DNA of 7,801 nt, from assembly GCA_026395195.1 (NCBI GenBank), contig JAPLZD010000045.1, positions 1 through 7,801 on the forward strand, written 5' to 3'. Both the position numbers and the translations under genes were made by a program. Source of the DNA: Candidatus Staskawiczbacteria bacterium (lineage in GTDB: Bacteria; Patescibacteriota; Minisyncoccia; Minisyncoccales; Staskawiczbacteraceae). Under the pieces are notes generated by a model. The model was given only the letters and a program-made list of their open reading frames with translations, ran no database searches and had not been told where the DNA came from. This document shows, one piece after another, positions 1 through 5,533 of this stretch; within the stretch, counting starts at the first letter, position 1, and each line of letters starts with the position of its first letter.

Positions 1-604
1 CCCCCAAAACCACTCCCCAGGCTAAACCGGGCAAACCAAAACGCGGAAGAAAAAAGAAAATGCCAATTATAATTCCTATGTTGTAGAGCAAAGGGGCTAA
101 GGCTGTCACCAAAAATCTGTGAAAAACCTGCAAAATTCCCGAAATTAGGTTTGAGGCTCCCAAAATTATGGGGCTCAAAAACATAATGCGCATTAACAAA
201 ACAGCTGTTTCTTTTTTGGCTCCTGAAAAACCCGGCGCTATTACAGAAATTAAAAATGGGGTAAAAATTATTAAAATGACGCAGATTAAAATTAAAAAAG
301 ATAAAAAAACATTCAGCAGGGTTGAAACATATTTCCACGCTTCTTTTTCATCTTTTATAAAATAAGAGCTGAAAATTGGGATTACGGCTGCGGCAATTGC
401 GCCAAAAATTAAAATTAAAGCAATAAAATCGGGCACAGTAAAGGCTGTGTAGTAAACGTCTAGTTCATTTCCCGCGCCAAAAGTTCCGGCTAAAAGACGA
501 TCGCGAATTAAGCCTAAAAGGGCGCTTAGAAAATAAGAACCCGCCAAAATTAGAGAAGCAGAACTGATGGACTTTGTCTGGGTGTTTAGAAATTTCTGAA
601 TCAT
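1..604 (-). CDS. murJ: MurJ/MviN-type lipid II flippase, N-terminal part (cut by window edge)
   Basis: Partial gene: the ATG is at 604-602 and about 201 codons stay open to base 1 without a stop. The family moves the peptidoglycan precursor lipid II across the cytoplasmic membrane. The N-terminal region carries the family signature: G-L-I-R-D-R-L-L-A-G-T-F-G-A-G near residues 31-45, then D-V-Y-Y-T-A-F-T-V-P-D-F, then G-A-I-A-A-A-V-I-P-I-F-S-S-Y, which corresponds to the usual 'EGAFSQAFVPILAEY'. Several hydrophobic helices follow (around residues 15-32, 60-85, 105-130, 145-165, 175-192), and the last visible residues (L-P-R-F-G-L-P-G-L-A-W-G) also fit MurJ. The A6 run at 50-55 keeps the frame, so no frameshift is present. 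The start has no Shine-Dalgarno. It is divergent from rnpB, with about 90 bases between start codon and RNA start. Family assignment is firm; specificity for lipid II over another polyprenyl-linked substrate is inferred. Confidence 0.9.
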   Translation of the reverse strand, partial: MIQKFLNTQTKSISSASLILAGSYFLSALLGLIRDRLLAGTFGAGNELDVYYTAFTVPDFIALILIFGAIAAAVIPIFSSYFIKDEKEAWKYVSTLLNVFLSFLILICVILIIFTPFLISVIAPGFSGAKKETAVLLMRIMFLSPIILGASNLISGILQVFHRFLVTALAPLLYNIGIIIGIFFFLPRFGLPGLAWGVVLG

Positions 605-620
605 TGGTAAATTATTATTT

Positions 621-649
621 ACTTTACTATTTTTTTGGCTTTTTTACAA
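621..649 (-). promoter_or_regulatory. candidate murJ promoter (weak match)
   Basis: On the minus strand a -35-like TTGTAA (649-644) is followed after 17 bases by a -10-like TAAAGT (626-621). Each matches the sigma-70 consensus at four of six positions. Initiation would fall near 614, leaving only a very short leader before the ATG at 604. In AT-rich DNA such matches arise easily, so this is tentative. Confidence 0.25.
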
Positions 650-661
650 ATAGCGCCCTGC

Positions 662-689
662 TTGACAAATAGGCATGATTTGGTATTAT
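662..689 (+). promoter_or_regulatory. sigma-70 promoter of rnpB (extended -10)
   Basis: A perfect -35 box TTGACA lies at 662-667, followed after 16 bases by the -10 box TATTAT at 684-689 (five of six consensus bases). A TG dinucleotide at 681-682, one base before the -10 box, makes it an extended -10 promoter. Predicted initiation at about 694-697 coincides with the base of the RNase P RNA P1 stem, which supports both calls. A strong, apparently unregulated promoter suits a housekeeping RNA. Confidence 0.8.
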
Positions 690-693
690 AAAA

Positions 694-1053
694 GAGTCTC
701 AGCAAGATGAGTGATCGCTTCAAACGCAAGTTTGGGGAGGAAAGTCCGAACACCACCCGACCGCAAGGTTTAGGGTAAAAAAATAGCGGCTAACGGCCGT
801 CCACAGTAATGTGCGAGGTGCGAACAGAAACGGCAAAGCCGAAAGGCAATGCATTCCGCTTGCGGAATATCCCAATAGCAATGTTGGGCTGAAACGGCTA
901 AATCCTTATTGGGCGCAAGAACAAAGCAGAAGATTGGGTTAAATACATCTCGAAATTCTGTTAAAAGTAGTTCGCTTGACCCTGAGAGCAATCGAATGGG
1001 CAGACAGATGATCACATAACACAGAATTCGGCTTATAGTCTTGCTGAGGCAAC
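694..1053 (+). ncRNA. rnpB: RNase P RNA, bacterial A-type
   Basis: This is the catalytic RNA of ribonuclease P, which removes the 5' leader from tRNA precursors. The ends pair perfectly as stem P1: CTCAGCAAGA at 698-707 with TCTTGCTGAG at 1039-1048. The conserved core is present: GAGGAAAGTCCG at 737-748, ACAGAAA at 824-830, the A-rich ACGGCTAAATCC region near 893-904, the AGAGCAA-type segment near 986-992, the CAGACAGATGATCAC segment near 1001-1015, and the 3' signature ACAGAATTCGGCTTATAG at 1021-1038 (E. coli has ACAGAACCCGGCTTAT at this place). Local hairpins are visible, such as ATTCCG/CGGAAT (853-868) and CCCAA/TTGGG (871-888). About 360 nucleotides is a normal size. An extended -10 promoter and an intrinsic terminator flank it closely. 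Exact ends are inferred from pairing and promoter position. Confidence 0.96.
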
Positions 1054-1084
1054 AAAAAACCCCGCTAAGCGGGGCTTTTTGTTT
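1054..1084. terminator. intrinsic terminator of rnpB, probably bidirectional
   Basis: A six-pair GC-rich stem (CCCCGC 1060-1065 with GCGGGG 1069-1074) closes a three-base TAA loop. Downstream on the plus strand is CTTTTTGTTT; on the minus strand the flank reads as a run of six T (from A6 at 1054-1059). The element therefore has a T-tract on both sides. It sits between the rnpB 3' end and the stop codon of the convergent histidine kinase gene (1090), so it can end transcription from both directions. Confidence 0.88.
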
Positions 1085-1089
1085 ATATT

Positions 1090-2829
1090 TTAAGTTATTG
1101 GAATTGTAAAATAAAATGTGCTCCCCCGGCCCTCAACAGATTCCACCCCAACTATTCCGCCATGCGACTCCACAATGCTTTTTACAATTGCCAGGCCCAA
1201 GCCCGTGCCGCCTTTTTCTGTAAACATATTTCTAACTTGTGAAAACTTAATGAAAAGCTCATTAATTGCTTCAGGTGAAATGCCGATTCCATTGTCGGTA
1301 ACAGAAATAAACAACGAATCGGGTATTTTTGCATAGTCAATGCCATCTTTTAAAAACCAGGTAACGTTTTTGTCCCCCGCCTCTTTTATGACGTCCTGCC
1401 CGTTTTTATGCAATAAAACTCTTACAACAATTTTTCCGTTTTCTTTGGTAAATTTAATTGCGTTGGAAATTAAATTATTTAAAACTTGCGAAATGGTATT
1501 CCTGTCAAAATTAACTTTTTCCGGAACATCTTGGCCAATGCGCGTGACAAGCTCAACTTTTGCGTCTTTGGCTGCAACTTCCAGCATTTTTACGCGGTTT
1601 TCAATTGCTTCTTTTATGCTGGCGGGCTGCTTTACTATTTTAAATTTATCGCTTTCTATTTTGGCTACATCCAAAAGATTATTTATTAACTCAAGCATGT
1701 CTGAAGAGCTGTGGTACATCATTTGGAAATAATTCATTTGCTGCTCTTTTTTAACTTTTGTTGTACGAATTAATTCAATTACTTTTTTTACGCCGTCTAA
1801 AGGAGTTCTTAGTTCGTGGACAATCATTGAAGTGAAATCTTCTTTCATTTTCTCAATTTCTTTTTCATGGGTGACATCCCTGAAAATTGTAACGCTTCCC
1901 AAAATATTTTCCTTATCTCCTGCAGTCCTGCTTTTTACCGGAGAAACAATTATCTGAAAAAATCGCTCATTTAATTGGACCTCTTCGGAAATAAAAACTT
2001 TATCTAACTTTACGCTTTCTTCAATTCTTCCCCTAAAATCGAATTTGCCGCTTAATTTATCGACAAAATCAAAAACTGTTATTTCCTTTTTTCCATCAAG
2101 GCCAACGGCTTGTTTTGCGGCAGGGTTAACTACAAGAATTCTGTAATCTAAATCTGTCATAACCACTCCTTCGGACATGCTTTCCATCATGGCGTTTAAT
2201 TTTTTCTGCTCTATTTCCACAACCTCCTGCAAACGGGTTACAGCCTGCGAGGCCTGCTGAGTTATTTTATAAAGAATGGTCATTTCCTCTTCTTTGTAAA
2301 GGCCGCTCTCAACGTCGGCAATAGTCAAAACACCCACAACCTTGCCGGCAATAACTAAAGGAATGTTAAAAAAGGAATTCACGGGAGCGTCTATTTCTTC
2401 GGCCAAAACAGCTCCCGATAATATTTCTTCAATTCTGGTTTTTTGAAAATCAACGCCGGAAAGCGCAGAAACAGATTTCAGCATTCTTAATTTTATCTCA
2501 TCAACAAATTTACGCGAAACCGATTTTTCAAGATGAACTTTAAAAATTACTTTTTCCGGCTCCAAAAACATATAGGAAACAACGCTGTAATCAATAAACT
2601 GATGCAAGGAGCCTGTAATTATGTCTATTATGTTTTGAACGTTTAAAGAATAACCAATCCTGTCGCCCAGTTCTTTTAAAATAGAAAGCTCGTACATTCT
2701 TCTTTTGGTGTCTTCCTCTCTTTTTTCTAAATCAATTCTTAATTTCCTGCTTTTATAAAACGAAAAAACACCGATAAAAACGGATATAACAAAAACCAGT
2801 ATAGTGATTATGTCTTCTATTTCCACCAA
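1090..2829 (-). CDS. membrane-anchored GAF-PAS hybrid-free sensor histidine kinase
   Basis: A sensor kinase that autophosphorylates a histidine and passes the phosphate to a response regulator. Domain order: one N-terminal membrane helix (about 7-25), a charged linker/coiled coil (26-50), a GAF domain (about 51-200), a PAS domain (about 208-320; ESMSEGVVMTDLDYRILVVN-type start), HisKA with H-box S-M-I-V-H338-E-L-R-T-P, and an HATPase domain with N-box N452/N456, G1 box D512-N-G-I-G and G2 box G540-G-T-G-L-G-L. With one helix and no extracellular domain, sensing is probably cytoplasmic, through GAF or PAS. About 30 extra residues (472-505) lie between N-box and G1 box. There is no ATG at the start: TTG at 2829 or GTG at 2826 are candidates, and I favour GTG slightly; neither has a Shine-Dalgarno. 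It is the last gene of a four-gene run that begins with a CheY-like regulator, the likely partner. The ligand is unknown. Confidence 0.93.
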   Translation of the reverse strand: MVEIEDIITILVFVISVFIGVFSFYKSRKLRIDLEKREEDTKRRMYELSILKELGDRIGYSLNVQNIIDIITGSLHQFIDYSVVSYMFLEPEKVIFKVHLEKSVSRKFVDEIKLRMLKSVSALSGVDFQKTRIEEILSGAVLAEEIDAPVNSFFNIPLVIAGKVVGVLTIADVESGLYKEEEMTILYKITQQASQAVTRLQEVVEIEQKKLNAMMESMSEGVVMTDLDYRILVVNPAAKQAVGLDGKKEITVFDFVDKLSGKFDFRGRIEESVKLDKVFISEEVQLNERFFQIIVSPVKSRTAGDKENILGSVTIFRDVTHEKEIEKMKEDFTSMIVHELRTPLDGVKKVIELIRTTKVKKEQQMNYFQMMYHSSSDMLELINNLLDVAKIESDKFKIVKQPASIKEAIENRVKMLEVAAKDAKVELVTRIGQDVPEKVNFDRNTISQVLNNLISNAIKFTKENGKIVVRVLLHKNGQDVIKEAGDKNVTWFLKDGIDYAKIPDSLFISVTDNGIGISPEAINELFIKFSQVRNMFTEKGGTGLGLAIVKSIVESHGGIVGVESVEGRGSTFYFTIPIT

Positions 2830-2841
2830 AAATTTTAAAAT

Positions 2842-3177
2842 TTACTTTTGTCCGCCGGTCATTTTATCAACTTCTTTTTGGGCATCTCCTAAAACTTTCA
2901 AAGTTAAAATAAACACAACAAACCAAACTAAAAAAACCGGCAAACCCAAATAAATACCTCTTTCATCGCAAAACATAAGAGCCGTGGTAACTATTCCCAA
3001 ACTATACATCTCAACCAAAATTGTCAGAACAAGCACCTTTGTCAATTTGCCGATTAACGACCCTTTTACCAGTTTATAAACTCCATTGCCTTTTGCAAAA
3101 AGATAAATGCTTCCGGCAATTAAAACCGGCCAGCCGACCCCTAAAATTGCATCTCTAATCATGGGTAAGTAATTCAT
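2842..3177 (-). CDS. three-helix membrane protein of unknown function in a two-component cassette
   Basis: 111 residues; I do not recognise the family. Three hydrophobic helices are evident: about 10-28 (A-I-L-G-V-G-W-P-V-L-I-A-G...), 48-69, and 76-97 (Y-L-G-L-P-V-F-L-V-W-F-V-V-F...). A basic loop (29-47, several Lys) joins helices 1 and 2, and the C-terminal tail (98-111) is charged and soluble. By the positive-inside rule the first loop and tail are hard to place together, so topology is uncertain. E56 lies inside helix 2, a buried acidic residue that could have a functional role. The gene follows the 89-residue unknown after 16 bases and ends 12 bases before the histidine kinase. A role as membrane sensor or partner of that kinase, which itself has only one membrane helix, is inferred from position alone. 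The ATG at 3177 has no Shine-Dalgarno. Confidence 0.8.
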   Translation of the reverse strand: MNYLPMIRDAILGVGWPVLIAGSIYLFAKGNGVYKLVKGSLIGKLTKVLVLTILVEMYSLGIVTTALMFCDERGIYLGLPVFLVWFVVFILTLKVLGDAQKEVDKMTGGQK

Positions 3178-3193
3178 AGATATTTTAAATTAA

Positions 3194-3463
3194 TTATTCG
3201 ACTTTTTTAATATCCGGATATTTAGTAAAAATAGAGCTTAATGCGCCCTTTACAATTTGCCCGGAAAGCTGAACATATTCATCTATTAACTGCTGGACAA
3301 CGTCTGCAGGGTTGCCCTTAATGTCAGATACCTTGCCGTTGTTGTCAATTACCAAACCCAAAACATTACGAGCCTTTAAAAGAGCTATGTCGGGGCCTAA
3401 AATTACCGCCTGCTTCTCGATAATTTCCGATATTAAAGAAATATATTGGTTTTTTTCTTCCAT
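3194..3463 (-). CDS. 89-residue protein of unknown function between response regulator and kinase
   Basis: A small soluble protein with no membrane segment. It appears to have an N-terminal helix (about 5-19), a central segment I-L-G-P-D-I-A-L-L-K-A-R-N-V-x-G-L-V-I-D-N-N-G-K-V (21-46) that looks like helix plus two short strands, then a long C-terminal helix (about 53-80) ending in a basic tail. The pattern 'ILGP...A...ARNV.GL.(I/V)D..GKV' seems to me a conserved motif of small CPR and archaeal proteins linked to signalling genes, but I cannot name a family. It starts five bases after the response regulator stop and precedes the membrane protein by 16 bases, so co-transcription is very likely. 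Possible roles are adaptor or phosphotransfer accessory. No histidine is present, so it cannot be an HPt phosphotransfer protein. The start ATG at 3463 has no Shine-Dalgarno. Confidence 0.8.
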   Translation of the reverse strand: MEEKNQYISLISEIIEKQAVILGPDIALLKARNVLGLVIDNNGKVSDIKGNPADVVQQLIDEYVQLSGQIVKGALSSIFTKYPDIKKVE

Positions 3464-3468
3464 ATAAA

Positions 3469-3852
3469 TTAGGTATTAATATTTAATTTTTCTTTGACCT
3501 TTTTTACGACTTCGTCCAAAGACCAGTTGGATTTTACTAAATAATCATAAGTGCCCTGCTCTAAAAAGTCGGCTATTCTTTTCTCATCGTTCAAATTGGT
3601 TAAAACAATTATATTTGCGTCTTTTCCCCACTCATCCTCTCTTAATTTGGTTGTCATTTCCATGCCGTCCATAACAGGCATGAGAATATCCACTAAAATC
3701 AGGTCCGGGTGGGCCTGCAAAGCCAAATCCAAACCCTCTTGGCCGTTTTTAGCTCCCAGCGCCTCAAACCCCTCGCTTGTAAGCTTGTCTATTATTGTAT
3801 TCCGCAAAACTGAATCGTCTTCTACAACTAATATCTTTTTATTTTCGCTCAT
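3469..3852 (-). CDS. single-domain CheY-like response regulator
   Basis: A stand-alone receiver domain of 127 residues, the usual CheY length. All receiver landmarks are visible: acidic pocket E11-D12-D13, phospho-acceptor D55 in L-I-L-V-D-I-L-M-P, T85 in V-L-T-N, switch aromatic Y104 and K107 in Y-L-V-K-S. No DNA-binding or enzymatic output domain follows, so the phosphorylated form must act by binding another protein. It is the first gene of the run leading to the GAF-PAS histidine kinase, with the two small unknown genes between them, and is probably that kinase's substrate. The 70-base AT-rich gap before it (3853-3922) probably holds its promoter: -10-like TATATT and TAAAAT are present, but no convincing -35 box. 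No chemotaxis or flagellar genes are nearby. The ATG at 3852 lacks a Shine-Dalgarno. Confidence 0.95.
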   Translation of the reverse strand: MSENKKILVVEDDSVLRNTIIDKLTSEGFEALGAKNGQEGLDLALQAHPDLILVDILMPVMDGMEMTTKLREDEWGKDANIIVLTNLNDEKRIADFLEQGTYDYLVKSNWSLDEVVKKVKEKLNINT

Positions 3853-3922
3853 ATAGATTTTAATTAATACTAATATATTATGTTATTTTACCAAGAAACA
3901 GACAGCAAAAGCAACACTCAAA

Positions 3923-4366
3923 TTACAACAAACGCCGGCTTGCAGCACTATTGTCCAAGGCCTCATTCACCAATCTGTCTGCCTCTTTATTTTTTTCCCT
4001 TAAAATGTGCTTGAATTTTATTGACTTAAAATCAATTTTTAAATTCCAAATTTCTATAAAAAATTTCTGTATCTTCTCGTTTTCAATTTTATACTCGCCA
4101 TTAAGCTGTTTTACAACAAGCTCCGAATCAGCTCTTATTTCCACGTCCGAAGTTTCGGCAATTGCTTTGCCAAAAAGCAATTTGAACTTTTTTAAAGCAA
4201 AAATCACAGCCGAGTATTCCGCTTCATTATTAGTCAAATTATCTCCCAAATATTCTCCATATTTTTTAATAATCTGCTCTCTCTCGTTGCAAAAAACAAC
4301 CCCAATGGCCGCTTTGCCCGGGTTGCCCCTGCTGCCGCCATCTGTATAAATAATAATTTTTTTCAT
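3923..4366 (-). CDS. rnhA: ribonuclease HI family protein
   Basis: Hydrolyses the RNA strand of RNA-DNA hybrids (R-loops, Okazaki primers). The RNase H fold is clear: Y-T-D9-G-G-S-R-G-N-P-G at the N terminus, N-N-E48-A-E-Y, R-A-D80-S-E-L-V-V-K-Q-L, and H120-I-L-R-E-K-N-K-E-A-D130-R-L-V-N-E-A-L. D9, E48, D80 and D130 form the metal-binding set and H120 matches the mobile catalytic-loop histidine region. The type resembles the short 'REKNKEADRLVNEAL' RNase HI proteins of Gram-positives and CPR (Rv2228c N-domain type) rather than E. coli RnhA; the basic protrusion is missing. At 147 residues it is a full single domain. The ATG at 4366 lies three bases after the RecJ-like gene stop, so translation is probably coupled. 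Association with a RecJ-like nuclease suggests a nucleic-acid maintenance pair, an inference from context. Confidence 0.94.
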   Translation of the reverse strand: MKKIIIYTDGGSRGNPGKAAIGVVFCNEREQIIKKYGEYLGDNLTNNEAEYSAVIFALKKFKLLFGKAIAETSDVEIRADSELVVKQLNGEYKIENEKIQKFFIEIWNLKIDFKSIKFKHILREKNKEADRLVNEALDNSAASRRLL

Positions 4367-4369
4367 AAT

Positions 4370-5533
4370 TTACTTTTTAAAAAATTCGTTCAAGCATTTT
4401 TTAAACTCTTCCAGGTTTTCATTTTTAATGCGAAAACCCGATGCTTGCGCGTGTCCGCCAAAGGTCAGCAGAAGATTTGAGCACGATTTTATGGCATCAA
4501 CAGAACTTGCTCCTTCCGGGTTTCTCACCGACCCGCATGATTCTTCGTCCATTTTTTTAAAAATAAAAGCGGGTTTATTGTATTTTCCGCAAGTTATTGA
4601 GGCTACCGGGCCCGCCAAAACTAATCTCCAGGAAGGATCTCCTTCAAATATAATTGCTTCGTCTGGCTTTTGCGAAACTCTCCTGTCAATCTCCTGCATT
4701 ATGACTTTAACCGTCTGCTGTTTCAAAAAATTTTTATTTAAAAGCGCTTGCGCCATTTCTTTACATTTTGAAATATCGGGACAAGTTAAAAGAAAATAAG
4801 ATTCGCTTACAAAATTAACCGATTCTGAAGCATTGAGAGCTGAAATAATTTTTTGTATAAAAACGTTTCCCCAGCCCGAGGCTGGTCCGCCTTGGGCGGA
4901 CAAAATTTCTAAAAACGCCCGAAGCCCGGGGCGAAAAGTATTTTTTAAAACCCTCAACCCCTGCTCAATAATTTCTTCGTTTTGTTCAACTTGCGGAACC
5001 ATGTCGGCAATTGTTCCCAGGGCCGCCAACTCCAAAAAACTATTTTTCAAATTTTCAGAAATGCCTTCCCCAAGCATTTCCAGGCATAAATTATAAGCCA
5101 CTCCAACATCGGCCAACCCTTTAAAAGGATAGTTGTCGCATGGCTGTTTTGGATCGACGATTATTGAAGCCTGGGGCACGCCGGCCAAAGTTTCGTGATG
5201 GTCGACAATTATTACTTCAAAACCCATTTTGTTGGCAATATCAACTTCTTTTACGTTTCCAATGCCCAGGTCGGCCGTGATAAAAAGAGCCGGAGCCTTG
5301 TCTTTCAAAATTTCCAAGGCCTTTAAATTTATGCCATAACCGTCGTTTTCTCTGTCGGGAAAAAAAGCGCAATCAATTTTTCCTCCCAAGCTTTGGATCG
5401 CCTCGCCCAAAATAACCACCGATGAAATTCCGTCTAAATCAGAGTCTCCATACAAAATAATACGCTCGTTGTTTACGACCGCTCTTTTAATCCTTTCGGC
5501 AGCTTTATCAATATTTAATATCTTTTGCTTCAT
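4370..5533 (-). CDS. RecJ-like DHH/DHHA1 phosphoesterase (compact)
   Basis: A metal-dependent phosphoesterase of the DHH superfamily, likely a single-strand nuclease. DHH motifs: G-D30-S-D32-L-D34-G-I-S-S, T-A-D88-L-G-I, V-D111-H-H, A-L-G-T-I-A-D177-M-V-P. The DHHA1 substrate-binding domain ends with G-G-H361-A-Q-A-S-G-F. The G-D-x-D-x-D-G form of motif I is RecJ-type rather than NrnA-type. At 387 residues it is much shorter than bacterial RecJ (about 550-600) and lacks the C-terminal OB-fold part, so it could be a RecJ, an archaeal-type relative or an oligoribonuclease. The usual RecJ 'P-R-L-N-A-A-G-R' is I-S-A-L-N-A-S-E-S here. Residues 212-221 are encoded by a double palindrome (4871-4901). 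The ATG overlaps the pgk stop (ATGA), implying translational coupling; no Shine-Dalgarno is visible. Confidence 0.9.
   Translation of the reverse strand: MKQKILNIDKAAERIKRAVVNNERIILYGDSDLDGISSVVILGEAIQSLGGKIDCAFFPDRENDGYGINLKALEILKDKAPALFITADLGIGNVKEVDIANKMGFEVIIVDHHETLAGVPQASIIVDPKQPCDNYPFKGLADVGVAYNLCLEMLGEGISENLKNSFLELAALGTIADMVPQVEQNEEIIEQGLRVLKNTFRPGLRAFLEILSAQGGPASGWGNVFIQKIISALNASESVNFVSESYFLLTCPDISKCKEMAQALLNKNFLKQQTVKVIMQEIDRRVSQKPDEAIIFEGDPSWRLVLAGPVASITCGKYNKPAFIFKKMDEESCGSVRNPEGASSVDAIKSCSNLLLTFGGHAQASGFRIKNENLEEFKKCLNEFFKK
4871..4901. repeat. two adjacent perfect hairpins inside the RecJ-like gene
   Basis: CCAGCC (4871-4876) pairs with GGCTGG (4880-4885) around the loop CGA. Immediately adjoining and sharing G4885, GTCCGCC (4885-4891) pairs with GGCGGAC (4895-4901) around the loop TTG. 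The 31-base block is far more GC-rich than its surroundings. Read on the minus strand it encodes S212-A-Q-G-G-P-A-S-G-W221, in a loop where RecJ relatives vary. I recall similar paired short palindromes scattered through Parcubacteria genomes, sometimes inside genes, so I read this as a candidate interspersed element; only one copy is in this window. Confidence 0.6.

Noticed and set aside
46..60. Possible frameshift in murJ at the A-rich run
   Set aside because: Careful reading gives six A then G then four A, which keeps the frame G-I-F-F-F-L-P-R-F-G-L-P-G, matching MurJ.
168..365. Open frame of 65 codons on the plus strand
   Set aside because: Lies antisense within the murJ N-terminal region, which has a clear family match; low-complexity Lys/Ile-rich translation with no family features.
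770..1015. 81-codon minus-strand frame
   Set aside because: Falls wholly inside rnpB, whose conserved core and P1 pairing explain the sequence.
1118..1732. Three plus-strand frames opposite the histidine kinase
   Set aside because: Antisense shadows of the HATPase and HisKA coding sequence; the minus-strand frame carries all kinase motifs.
3661..3682. CATGCC/GGCATG inverted repeat in the response regulator gene
   Set aside because: Arises from the conserved M-P-V-M-D-G-M coding sequence around D55; no further structure supports a functional site.
3551..4349. Plus-strand frames opposite the response regulator and RNase H genes
   Set aside because: Antisense to genes with intact catalytic motifs; Ser/Phe-rich translations typical of shadow frames.
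4428..5096. Plus-strand frames opposite the RecJ-like gene
   Set aside because: Shadow frames of the DHH/DHHA1 coding sequence with no recognisable domain.
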